A stretch of 13,756 nucleotides of DNA from the NCBI GenBank assembly GCA_003558195.1, contig PWMM01000121.1, forward strand, positions 1 through 13,756. The letters are read 5' to 3'. The notes beneath the pieces were generated by a model. It ran no database searches, was not told the origin of the DNA, and saw nothing but the letters and a program-made list of their open reading frames with translations. The position numbers and the translations under genes are program-made. Source of the stretch: Syntrophomonadaceae bacterium. Its GTDB lineage: Bacteria; Bacillota; Dethiobacteria; DTU022. Shown here one piece after another: positions 6,723-13,599 of the stretch (positions are counted from its first letter, which is position 1; every line of letters begins with the position of its first letter).

Positions 6723-7481
6723 TTAACATCCCTTGCAGGCTACAACTCCACCGTCAATTATAAGTTCAGAACCTGTCATGAATGAAGTTTCATCTGAAGC
6801 CAGGTACAAGGCTCCATATGCTATATCTTTAGGTTCACCAAGCCTGGGTAGAGGTGTCATATCCTCCAGTGATTTGCGTGTCTCTTGGACATTAAGCAGT
6901 GGGTCGGTCATTGGTGTAACCACTACTCCGGGGTGGATAGAGTTAACCCTGATGTTGTCTTTTGCAAAATCTGCAGCTACATTTTTCGTCAGGGTGCGAA
7001 TTGCACCTTTAGAAGCGTTATAGGCAGCAGCTCCAAATCCTAATATTCCTGATATTGAAGAAATATTAACTATTGAGCCTCCACCTGCCTTACGCATTTC
7101 GGGAATAGCATATTTTATGCCGAGAAATGTTCCGGCTGCATTAATATTCATTACTTTATTCCAGGTCTCCAGGGTTGCTTCTTCAGCAGTGCCTGGGATA
7201 AAAACTCCTGCATTGTTAACAAGAACGTTAAGAGCTCCATATGTTTCAACTGTTTTATTAATCACTTCTTGCCAATCAGTTTCGGATGTTACATCAAGTT
7301 TAATGGCGATGGCATCCCCGCCTTCCTTGTTGACTTTATCAACAACCTTTTTAAGCAAATCTTCTTGTACGTCGGTAGCGACCACCTTCGCGCCCTCATT
7401 CGCAAACATCTCTGCTTCTAAAGCACCTTGCCCTGAAGCAGCTCCTGTAATAATTGCCACTTTTCCGTCTAACCTACCCAT
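6723..7481 (-). CDS. Short-chain dehydrogenase/reductase (FabG-like, probably NAD-dependent)
   Basis: 252 residues, the usual length for a classical SDR. Motifs in order: TGAASGQG (12-19) for the dinucleotide; D37 after the second strand, suggesting NAD(H) over NADP(H); NNAG (89-92); N114 in MNINAAG; catalytic Ser near 141-142 in NISS; Y154 and K158 in YNASKG; and HPGVVVTPM (183-191). The C-terminus ends ELIIDGGVVACKGC. It should oxidise an alcohol or reduce a ketone in the cytoplasm; the substrate is unknown. ATG at 7481 has a near-perfect GAGGAGG RBS with 7-nt spacing, and a promoter lies at 7530-7558. It is divergent from the flavodoxin-ferredoxin gene. A dead copy of its 5' end lies at 3331-3478. 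Confidence 0.94.
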   Translation of the reverse strand: MGRLDGKVAIITGAASGQGALEAEMFANEGAKVVATDVQEDLLKKVVDKVNKEGGDAIAIKLDVTSETDWQEVINKTVETYGALNVLVNNAGVFIPGTAEEATLETWNKVMNINAAGTFLGIKYAIPEMRKAGGGSIVNISSISGILGFGAAAYNASKGAIRTLTKNVAADFAKDNIRVNSIHPGVVVTPMTDPLLNVQETRKSLEDMTPLPRLGEPKDIAYGALYLASDETSFMTGSELIIDGGVVACKGC

Positions 7482-7529
7482 GAATGAACCTCCTCATATA
7501 CTATAGTATTAATGTACTTAATGTTTTCT

Positions 7530-7558
7530 ATGATATAGGAGCGATTATTAAATGTCAA
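7530..7558 (-). promoter_or_regulatory. Sigma-A-type promoter of the SDR gene
   Basis: Minus strand: TTGACA (7553-7558), 17-nt spacer, TATCAT (7530-7535). The start point would be near 7523, leaving a ~42-nt leader with the RBS. The palindrome TACTATAGTA (about 7499-7508) lies just downstream of the expected start point in both copies of the region and could be an operator. Confidence 0.7.
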
Positions 7559-7722
7559 ATTATTGTTTGTAAAACAAGGTGCTAAAGTTGAGAAAGTCGA
7601 AAACTTAAAAATTGTTTATTCTAAGTCTCTAATATGGGTGACACCATTCAAAGTTACAAAAGGGATGATCAATAAAAAGGCTCTTGCAGATATTACTAAT
7701 TTATAAGGAGTGATAACAAATT

Positions 7723-7920
7723 ATGCTTACTCAAAGAGTGAAAGTTTCACTAATCACGTGAGCAATCATCGGTGTGGTTTGTATTTTTGATGCTTCTGTA
7801 AAGACTGGTTTTGATTTACAAACTTCTTACTTATTTGCATTTTGGTATAACCGTCTGCTTATGGGTTTTGTAATCGGATTACTTGATGGAAAAATCGGTA
7901 ATATCTATTTCGGTTTTTGA
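7723..7920 (+). pseudogene. Small membrane-protein gene broken by an early TGA
   Basis: A good RBS (TAAGGAGTG) precedes ATG at 7723. The frame reads MLTQRVKVSLIT, then TGA at 7759-7761, then AIIGVVCIFDASVKTGFDL and TSYLFAFWYNRLLMGFVIGL, and ends at TGA 7918-7920. The content is two hydrophobic segments joined by a short loop. A glycine at the first TGA (GGA to TGA) would restore a plausible helix. I do not recognise the family with certainty; the protein probably once extended further. No SECIS-like hairpin follows this TGA, so selenocysteine is unlikely. The rest of the 7563-8102 stretch holds no other gene I can support. Confidence 0.6.
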
Positions 7921-8323
7921 AATGAAACACCCCAAAATCTGTTATTCCAAATGTTGTGGGTGTCTACGTTTAGCATCTGATCAGGGATGAAAGGAAGTGG
8001 GGGTTAACTTGCTATAAGTATAGAATTTGATAATTACAAGATTACTACAGGAAGGTTATTAGTAAATTCTTGTTGCCCTTCCACTATAAGTATTTGATAC
8101 GTCCATAATGCCAAAATAAAAACATAATGTTCAGAAAAAAGTAAATAATTGTGCAGGAATAATTCGAAGAGTGTAGAAGATAATATCAAACTTAATAAAT
8201 TCCTTTCAAGACTATATTTTTTGTTAATGCTAAGATGGAATACTTCACAAAGTAGTAGGAGTTAATCCATCTTTATTTATGTTTTTAGCGACATCTACAA
8301 ATTTTAATTGGAGGTATCTTGTA

Positions 8324-9184
8324 ATGACTAAATGCCTAATGTTTTATTACTCCAAAGGAGGAACGACTGAGAAGGTTGCAAAGTCGATAGCAGAGGGATT
8401 GATTGGCTCTGAGTGCCAGGTAGAACTTTGCAATATAAAAGATTCTGGATTACCTGACATAAAAGGGTATGACTTGCTTGGAATCGGGACTCCCGTATAC
8501 TACTATCGTCCTACCTTTAATTTGTTAGATAGTCTAAAAAACTTGCCTGATTTAGGTGGAATGCCATATTTTACTTTTATACTACACGGCACATACAGAT
8601 TTGATACTGATGTAACTATAAATACAATTCTTTCCTCTAAGAATGCATATCAAATTGGATTCTATCATTGTTACGGAGAAAATTATTTCCTAGGTTATTT
8701 AAAGCGTGGCTTTCTTTTTTCGCCAAATCATCCCACAGCTTCAGAGATAGAGGCAGCAAAAGTATTCGGCGGGGCAGTAATGAAAAACTTTAAAGATAAA
8801 CTTTCAGTTAAACCTGATAACAAACAAAAGCTTAAACTAATTAATCGATTTCAACGTTTTTCTTTAAACCAGTGGCTATCTAAAAATGTTTTAAGTAAAA
8901 GTTTGAAAGTAAATCGAAATAAATGCAACTCATGTGGAATCTGTATAGAAGAGTGTCCAACCGAAAATATTTCAATGGATAAAGATGATTATCCAACCTG
9001 GGGTAGTAAGTGTATATTATGCTTTTACTGTGCACTATGTTGTCCTGAAGAAGCTATCACCTCACCAGTAGACTGGATCCTTTTTAAGCCCTTTTTAGAC
9101 TACAATGTACAGAAAGCTCTTAATGACCCTGAGATTGAAAATGTTCCGATTAAGTTAAGTAAGGGGCAAGTTGAGCGTATATAG
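8324..9184 (+). CDS. Flavodoxin domain fused to a 2x[4Fe-4S] ferredoxin domain (EFR1-type)
   Basis: 286 residues. The N-terminal flavodoxin-like part begins MTKCLMFYYSKGGTTEKVA, with the FMN phosphate loop at residues 9-15, and GIGTPVYYYRPT (53-64) as a second flavin-contact segment. The C-terminal part has two [4Fe-4S] motifs: C201-x2-C204-x2-C207-x3-C211-P and C230-x2-C233-x2-C236-x3-C240-P. It should carry electrons between ferredoxin-level donors and a flavin acceptor in the cytoplasm; the partners are unknown. ATG at 8324 is chosen because TTGGAGGT (8308-8314) stands 9 nt before it; the upstream in-frame ATG at 8279 has no RBS. The gene is divergent from the SDR and shares a duplicated control region with it. 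It reads towards the IS66 remnant. Confidence 0.9.
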   Translation: MTKCLMFYYSKGGTTEKVAKSIAEGLIGSECQVELCNIKDSGLPDIKGYDLLGIGTPVYYYRPTFNLLDSLKNLPDLGGMPYFTFILHGTYRFDTDVTINTILSSKNAYQIGFYHCYGENYFLGYLKRGFLFSPNHPTASEIEAAKVFGGAVMKNFKDKLSVKPDNKQKLKLINRFQRFSLNQWLSKNVLSKSLKVNRNKCNSCGICIEECPTENISMDKDDYPTWGSKCILCFYCALCCPEEAITSPVDWILFKPFLDYNVQKALNDPEIENVPIKLSKGQVERI

Positions 9185-9203
9185 TATTACCAATATTTAG
9201 CAT

Positions 9204-9876
9204 GTAAGTGAAAAAAGTCCCCACCTAAACAATTATCCCTCCATATGTCATACTCTACCACAAAAGAGGTGACAAGGAGGAAGTAAGTATGTCAATTAAC
9301 GAACGCCAGGCCAAAAAAGAGGCCTGGGTAGAGCGCGTAAAAGAATTCGAGGCCAGTGGCCTTAGCGGTGCGAAATAGTACGCCGCGCGGGGCTTTAAAG
9401 AAAAACAAAACGCCGATGTTGCCGCCCGAAAAGGCTTCGATTTCTGCAACTGCCTTTTTGCCCTGGAACGTGAGCTGAAAAAACTATCAGCATAAGAGCG
9501 TACCCATCAGAGGTTAAAACGGGACAAGCCGATCATGGATGAGTTAAAAAAAATGGCTTGATTACCAAAAGCCAAGGGAGCTGCCATAAAGTGCTTTCGG
9601 TAGTGCTTTTGATAACTTCCTTAACCAGTGGGGAAAAATAAATGCCTATTTATTAGATGGCCGCCTGGAGCTTGAAAAAAACCGGGCCGAACGATCGGTT
9701 AAGCCATTTATTCTAACAAAGAAATTGGTTGTTCTCTAACAGACCATGCGAAGCTAAAGTCAGCGCTATGATCTACAGTGTTGTTGAAATTGCTAAAGAA
9801 AATGGCATTAATCCCTATACGTACTTAACGTTCCTGTTGGAACGACCAACTGCCTAATATTGATGTCGTTATGTTA
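9204..9876 (+). mobile_element. Degraded IS66-family insertion sequence remnant
   Basis: The left edge GTAAGTG...AGTCCCCACC at 9204 looks like an IS66 terminal repeat. Inside are the start of the small accessory gene and the end of the main transposase, with the middle of the element (tnpB and most of tnpC) deleted. The right terminal repeat is not clear and no 8-bp target duplication is seen between 9196-9203 and 9878-9885. Base composition is richer in G+C than the flanks. The right side touches the stop codon of the AOR gene. Confidence 0.8.
9289..9857 (+). pseudogene. IS66 TnpA head joined to TnpC tail, several stops and frameshifts
   Basis: From ATG 9289 (RBS AAGGAGG) the frame reads MSINERQAKKEAWVERVKEF and ASGLSGAK, typical of the IS66 accessory protein, then TAG at 9376. 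It passes without a frame change into FDFCNCLFALERELKKLSA, typical of the TnpC C-terminal half, then TAA at 9493 and TGA after MDELKKMA. After a shift come LNQWGKINAYLLDGRLELEK and NRAERSVKPF, which contains the last catalytic Glu of the transposase, then another shift to MIYSVVEIAKENGINPYTYL and LTFLLERPTA. The element cannot make an active transposase. Confidence 0.85.
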
Positions 9877-11766
9877 CAAGGATAACAATTCAAGCAGATC
9901 ATCCTGCTTCAACTCTTGCAAAGTCTCTTTAGTAGGGATGCCGGATTCTGGCTCCCAGCCAAGGGTTGTATAGTACTCTGTTAACATATCCTCAAATTTC
10001 TCCCTGTCCACATATGCACCGATATTCGGCCCTATTGTTAAAGGTTCATCATAAATTCTGTCCGGGAGCCTGTCATCTTTTCGGGATATGTCTCCATGGA
10101 CAATGTTAAAAGTTTTTTCCAGGTTAATAATCTGCCTGCCCCTATTCCAAAGCTCGGTTGAAGTAAGGTTATAGCCTGTTAGGGCATTAAATAAAGCAGT
10201 AATATGCTCAATGTCGGCTAAAGTAAAAGTATACCATCCGGCACAGAAATAACAGACACCAATGGAATCGATCAGGGCTTTGTAAATCTCAAACCAGGCC
10301 ACAACTTTTCCTTTGCCTTCATAGGATTCCGGCACCCCGGCTTTTTCCAAATTAAACAACCATCGACCTGTGTTTTCAGAAATCCGCAATGTTTCCACAT
10401 GAGGAGAACCACCCAAATGTCCACCACCACGGAGGCTAACCGCCATCCCGAAGGACCAGGCCTTATGGGAGCGAACATTTTGCTCGTTTAAACCTACACC
10501 TTTAATATGCATGGCATATTTCAGACTATCTCTCCCAAGCGCTTTAGCTGCCCGGTATACGCCCGGGGCCAAGAATTTTCCAAAGCCCCTTGAAAATGCT
10601 ATATCTTCAACAAGCCTTACCAGGGTTTCTCCATCACCCCACTCAAGTTTTAAGCCATTTGTATCTTCAGGTGTAATAATACCTCTTTGGAAACATTCTA
10701 GAGCCCATGCTATAACAGCTGAGACCTCGTCTACATTCAAACCGTGCTCATTGCATAGAGAATGTGCTTTTAAAACATAGAAAGGTTCATCCACATCCCA
10801 GTTTGAGCTGAACCCACGGACCGAGTTAGCGTGCATACCTTCACATTCCAAATCCTCGCCATTCTTATTCATCTTGTATTCATGCAAACAATACAATGGA
10901 CAGTTATAGCAGGAGGTCCTTGTTTTTTCAAAGTTTCTAAAAGCATTCTCATTAACTTTTTTCTTTTTATCATCTGCCCACCATTCTTCCTGGAGGTTTC
11001 TGACTGCAGTAGCTACCTGTCCTGTGAAACCGCCAGCACCGGCCATTCCATGGGTTCCCCCTAGCTTTAAAAGATGCGAAATATCTGAGGATAAGAGAGC
11101 CCATTGGTAACGCTTTGCTTCAACTGAATATTGGTGGTGATTATGTATCTTAATTTCATTATTACCGCCTCGAACAGTAATAGCTTTTAGATTCTTATAG
11201 CCCATCACGGCCCCGGATCCACCCCACCCAAAAGCATGAGCTTTTGCAGTTATTATGCAAGCATAATTAACCTGATTTTCCCCGGCTGCACCGATACAGG
11301 CTACTTCAACATCCTGATACCCATATTTTTGTTTCATCGCTTCTTCAGTATCCCAGGTGCTTTTACCCCATAATGCCCCTGCATTTTTAATGTAAATTTG
11401 CCCCCGGTCGATATAAATATAAACAGGCTTCAAGGCCTTGCCCTCAATAATAATAGAATCTAAACCTGCGGATCTTAATACCGGTCCAAACTGTCCCCCG
11501 CCACTCGAATAGGATATGCCATTGGTTAATACATTTTTAGTAATAATCTCAGTTCTTGCAGAACCTGGCAGGGTGGTGCCGGTTAAACTCCCTACCGCAA
11601 AAATTAATTTATTATCTTCCGATAAAGGATCTGTGTCTTTATTTAATTCCTCGATAAGAATTTTTGACCCAAACCCTCTACCGCCAAGCCAATCGTAAAA
11701 ATCCTCAGTTTCAAATATTTCTATATCATTTCTCGATAGATTTATTCTAGCTACCCTGGCTTTCAC
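9874..11766 (-). CDS. Aldehyde ferredoxin oxidoreductase (AOR) family tungsten enzyme
   Basis: 630 residues from the chosen start, normal for the family. AORs oxidise aldehydes to acids with ferredoxin, using a tungsten bis-pterin and one [4Fe-4S] cluster. Seen here: LGGRGFGSKIL and VGSLTGTTLPGSARTEI of the N-terminal pterin domain; the cluster motif C286-x2-C289-x3-C293 (TSCYNCPLYC); and DSIGVC with C505 as the expected fourth ligand, with the same Asp-to-Cys spacing as the Pyrococcus enzyme. GLNEQNVRSHKAWSFGMAVS and HLGGSPH lie in the pterin-contact region. The start is taken as GTG at 11766: GGAGG lies 9 nt before it, whereas ATG at 11775 abuts the GGAGG and TTG at 11793 precedes it. The substrate is unknown, and BamB-like or other specialised members cannot be excluded. 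The gene stands alone with a long leader that contains a terminator. Confidence 0.92.
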   Translation of the reverse strand: MKARVARINLSRNDIEIFETEDFYDWLGGRGFGSKILIEELNKDTDPLSEDNKLIFAVGSLTGTTLPGSARTEIITKNVLTNGISYSSGGGQFGPVLRSAGLDSIIIEGKALKPVYIYIDRGQIYIKNAGALWGKSTWDTEEAMKQKYGYQDVEVACIGAAGENQVNYACIITAKAHAFGWGGSGAVMGYKNLKAITVRGGNNEIKIHNHHQYSVEAKRYQWALLSSDISHLLKLGGTHGMAGAGGFTGQVATAVRNLQEEWWADDKKKKVNENAFRNFEKTRTSCYNCPLYCLHEYKMNKNGEDLECEGMHANSVRGFSSNWDVDEPFYVLKAHSLCNEHGLNVDEVSAVIAWALECFQRGIITPEDTNGLKLEWGDGETLVRLVEDIAFSRGFGKFLAPGVYRAAKALGRDSLKYAMHIKGVGLNEQNVRSHKAWSFGMAVSLRGGGHLGGSPHVETLRISENTGRWLFNLEKAGVPESYEGKGKVVAWFEIYKALIDSIGVCYFCAGWYTFTLADIEHITALFNALTGYNLTSTELWNRGRQIINLEKTFNIVHGDISRKDDRLPDRIYDEPLTIGPNIGAYVDREKFEDMLTEYYTTLGWEPESGIPTKETLQELKQDDLLELLSL

Positions 11767-11867
11767 GGCAACCATCCTCCAAAAAAATAGCAATAAGATT
11801 CTTTAAAATATGGTTCGTTAAAGACCGGTTTAATCCCTTCTTAAGTTAGATCTTTAGACGGCTCAAA

Positions 11868-11905
11868 AAGATCTCTTTTTAACACTGAGCTATAAAAGGG
11901 ATCTT
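11868..11905 (-). terminator. Intrinsic terminator in the AOR leader, possible attenuator
   Basis: On the minus strand, AAGATCCCTTTT pairs with AAAAGAGATCTT (12 bp, one G-U pair, 14-nt loop) and is followed by a run of U (UUUUUGAG, partly in the stem). On the plus strand the stem is followed by TAAAATC, so the minus strand is the likely direction. It lies ~100 nt upstream of the AOR start. An alternative pairing of AUCCCUU with AAGGGAU near 11833-11840 is possible. Confidence 0.6.
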
Positions 11906-12029
11906 AAAATCTACTACCTATGATAGTTATGAAAATAGAATTAATGTCCATATTAAAGTTAATCTAGGTGAGATCTCAATAATAGTACAAGATAGATTGG
12001 GCATGCATCTATAATAACCACATTAGATC

Positions 12030-12058
12030 TATATAGTCATCTGTCCGAAGGTTTACAA
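12030..12058 (-). promoter_or_regulatory. Candidate promoter of the AOR gene
   Basis: Minus strand: TTGTAA (12053-12058), 17-nt spacer, TATATA (12030-12035). Transcription from about 12023 would give a ~257-nt leader with the terminator in the middle. Further leader structure includes ATAGAT/ATCTAT around GCATGCCCA. The boxes match the consensus only in part. Confidence 0.4.
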
Positions 12059-12201
12059 AAGAAGGCATCGGAGAGTTAAAAGGTTTGTTTGCAGAACAGG
12101 AAGAACCACTAGCTGATGTATTGAAAGATAATGATAAAGTAAATAGTGATAGAGTATTACATTGGAATAAGGCAGGATATATGCTCTGTTTTGTTTTTTA
12201 A
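12037..12201 (+). other. Short open stretch, possible gene fragment
   Basis: Between stops the plus strand reads RFTKEGIGELKGLFAEQEEP followed by LADVLKDNDKVNSDRVLHWN and a short hydrophobic end. It has charged, protein-like composition but no start codon at its head and no RBS, and I do not recognise it. Just after it is a tandem pair TGCATTAAAAT / TGCATTAAAAA (12208-12229). It may be a gene remnant or chance. Confidence 0.2.
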
Positions 12202-12296
12202 TCTGGATGCATTAAAATTGCATTAAAAAGCCGAATAAAGCTTCTGTACTGGGGGTGTTTATCTGAGGGAAAAGTTCAAAAACCCTTAAAAATTAA

Positions 12297-12383
12297 TGGT
12301 GCGGGCGAGAGGATTTGAACCTCCAAGGGATGACTCCCACTGGATCCTAAGTCCAGCGCGTCTGCCAGTTCCGCCACGCCCGC
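12297..12383 (-). tRNA. tRNA-Leu (anticodon UAG), CCA encoded
   Basis: On the minus strand the acceptor arms GCGGGCG and CGCCCGC pair fully, followed by A and an encoded CCA. The D arm (GCG...CGC), the anticodon arm CTGGA-CTTAGGA-TCCAG with anticodon TAG, a long class-II variable arm (GGGA-GTCA-TCCC), and the T arm GGAGG-TTCAAAT-CCTCT are all present. It reads CUN leucine codons, chiefly CUA. An apparent open frame on the plus strand across this locus is spurious. Confidence 0.97.
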
Positions 12384-12608
12384 ATTTTTCAAACAGTTAT
12401 TTATTTAGGTACTTTGACGGTTTGATCATGCTTAAAATAATTGCCTTTTTTCCTGATTTTTGCACTTCTATTGCGATTTGTGTTTTTCCACTTATTCATT
12501 AGGTCAGCCGGACCTACTTGTTATCTATATTATCATGGGAATAAATGTTAAGCAATATTTTAATTGCATATTATGGGCTTTGGGATATCATTAATGATGA
12601 ACAATACT
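12384..12608. other. Upstream region of tRNA-Leu, no gene
   Basis: No gene is seen. It should hold the tRNA promoter on the minus strand, but no clear -35/-10 pair stands out. A perfect 6-bp hairpin TAGGTC-AGCCG-GACCTA lies at 12500-12516, without a U run on either side. Confidence 0.35.
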
Positions 12609-12637
12609 TTGTGATGCCTGGCATTGTCAATTATTAT
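12609..12637 (+). promoter_or_regulatory. Candidate promoter of the YdbC/PC4-like gene
   Basis: TTGTGA (12609-12614), exactly 17 nt, then TATTAT (12632-12637). Transcription would start near 12644, giving a leader of about 80 nt that ends in the AAGGAGG RBS. Confidence 0.45.
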
Positions 12638-12726
12638 TAGCTGCAGTTGAGACTGTTAAGAGTATGAGGGATTTATAAGATTACCGGGAATATTATTTAG
12701 CATCAAAAATTAAGGAGGTTTTTAAA

Positions 12727-12948
12727 ATGGCAAATATTAAATTTGAAATAATAAAAAACATCGGGACCCTATCTGAATCTTCGAAGGGTTGGATGAAAGA
12801 ATTAAATTTAATAAGCTGGAACGATAGAGAACCAAAATATGATTTAAGGGATTGGGATCCTGAACATGAAAAGATGGGCAAGGGTGTTACTTTGACAAAA
12901 GAAGAATTAGAGAAGTTAAAAGAATTGTTGGGCGAGATGGAATTATAG
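12727..12948 (+). CDS. YdbC-like protein, PC4 (ssDNA-binding coactivator) fold
   Basis: 73 residues. The sequence MANIKFEIIKNIGTLSES, then GWMKELNLISWNDREPKYDL, RDWDPEHEKMGKGVTLTKEE and a C-terminal helix is typical of bacterial YdbC, the small PC4-like protein of Firmicutes: curved beta-sheet, then one helix, binding single-stranded nucleic acid as a dimer. The length is normal for the family. AAGGAGG stands 9 nt before the ATG, and a TTGTGA-17-TATTAT promoter lies upstream. It forms a single-gene unit; its exact cellular role in bacteria is not established. A strong nested hairpin follows just after the stop codon. Confidence 0.9.
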   Translation: MANIKFEIIKNIGTLSESSKGWMKELNLISWNDREPKYDLRDWDPEHEKMGKGVTLTKEELEKLKELLGEMEL

Positions 12949-12964
12949 TACTGACAATGAGGCG

Positions 12965-13006
12965 ACATTTGAGTTATGGGAAGCCCATTAAGCACTATTC
13001 AAATGT
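12965..13006 (+). terminator. Nested hairpin after the YdbC-like gene
   Basis: ACATTTGA (12965-12972) pairs with TCAAATGT (12999-13006) and encloses ATGGG-AAG-CCCAT (12976-12988). It begins 17 nt after the stop codon. The bases after it (TTAGGTAAG) are not U-rich, so it may be a 3'-end-protecting structure and not a classical terminator. Confidence 0.4.
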
Positions 13007-13040
13007 TTAGGTAAGACTTAATAATATATACCAACAGCTT

Positions 13041-13058
13041 TTCAAAAATGGTTTTGAA
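13041..13058. repeat. AT-rich perfect hairpin
   Basis: TTCAAAA-ATGG-TTTTGAA, a 7-bp stem with a 4-nt loop in the space between the YdbC-like gene and the GYD gene. No gene is seen in the rest of 13007-13323. Confidence 0.35.
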
Positions 13059-13086
13059 TGGATTTATAGCATTATTATTATAAGTC

Positions 13087-13154
13087 GGGACGGAGCCATT
13101 ATCAGATCAGTGGTTAGTGCACCCCTTATAAGTTTATGATATTAACTCCGCCCC
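13087..13154 (+). terminator. GGGACGGAG / CTCCGCCCC stem followed by TTTT
   Basis: GGGACGGAG pairs with CTCCGCCCC (8 of 9 pairs, one A-C mismatch) across ~50 nt that contain a smaller CCAT/GTGG pairing, and TTTTAATT follows. It could be a terminator for the YdbC-like gene or the foot of a small repeat element with internal structure. Confidence 0.35.
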
Positions 13155-13323
13155 TTTTAATTATCCTGTTTTAGCCGCCTGATCTTACCGGTTTAGGTGG
13201 GAATATTAACCCCAGCGAGATGGTGGTATTTGCCAGCCCGTGAACTCTTATCTGCAAAAATATTCTGGAGTTAATAAAGTCAGCAATGATATGGTCTTTA
13301 TGCTTTATTGAGGAAACGATTGT

Positions 13324-13599
13324 TTAAAACAATTCGTCAAATTCATCGATGGTTATGGCAGGAAAGGTAGTAAAGCTAATATCGAGTATTTTACCCAACT
13401 CTACTGAAGTTTTCATTGCATCTATATTTTTTGCAAAAAATATGATGAAGAGAAGGTCGTAGTTGCCAAATAAAGCGAAGCTACTCTTAATTTGGCCGCC
13501 ATTTGCTTTAATCAAATTCAAGGCGTTATCAGTTCTTTCACGACTAATCTTACCTAGTGACCCGGGGTTATATTTGCCATACATTAGGTAAGTGGACAT
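13324..13599 (-). CDS. GYD-domain protein
   Basis: 91 residues, the normal size of the family. Signs are MSTYLMYGKYNPGSLGKIS at the N-terminus, the ERTDNALNLIKANGGQIKS helix, FALFGNYDLLFII (the G-Y-D motif that names the family), and FTTFPAITIDEF near the end. GYD proteins adopt a ferredoxin-like alpha/beta dimer fold and have no settled function. The RBS AAGGAGG lies 8 nt before the ATG. There are no partners on the same strand in view. Convergent with the YdbC-like gene. Confidence 0.9.
   Translation of the reverse strand: MSTYLMYGKYNPGSLGKISRERTDNALNLIKANGGQIKSSFALFGNYDLLFIIFFAKNIDAMKTSVELGKILDISFTTFPAITIDEFDELF

Larger units (their letters stand above)
7341..8195. repeat. Copy B of the duplicated SDR 5' end and control region, with an extra segment
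   Basis: Partner of 3331-3745. The 5' end and promoter of the intact SDR (to about 7622) and the block at 8103-8195 have counterparts in copy A. The ~480 nt in between, including the broken gene at 7723-7920, has none, so it was inserted here or deleted there. Confidence 0.75.

Noticed and set aside
6547..6729. Open frame of 60 codons on the minus strand overlapping the SDR stop codon
   Set aside because: The ATG directly abuts the only RBS-like bases, the sequence shows no recognisable motif, and no promoter is evident.
7759..7761. TGA in the small membrane-protein gene as a selenocysteine codon
   Set aside because: No hairpin of SECIS type follows, the site is within a predicted membrane helix where glycine would fit, and the frame ends prematurely anyway.
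10272..11064. Several open frames inside the AOR gene on both strands
   Set aside because: They lie within a strongly conserved coding frame and have no ribosome binding sites.
12296..12502. Plus-strand open frame across the tRNA locus
   Set aside because: It is the reverse complement of tRNA-Leu plus flank and has no RBS.
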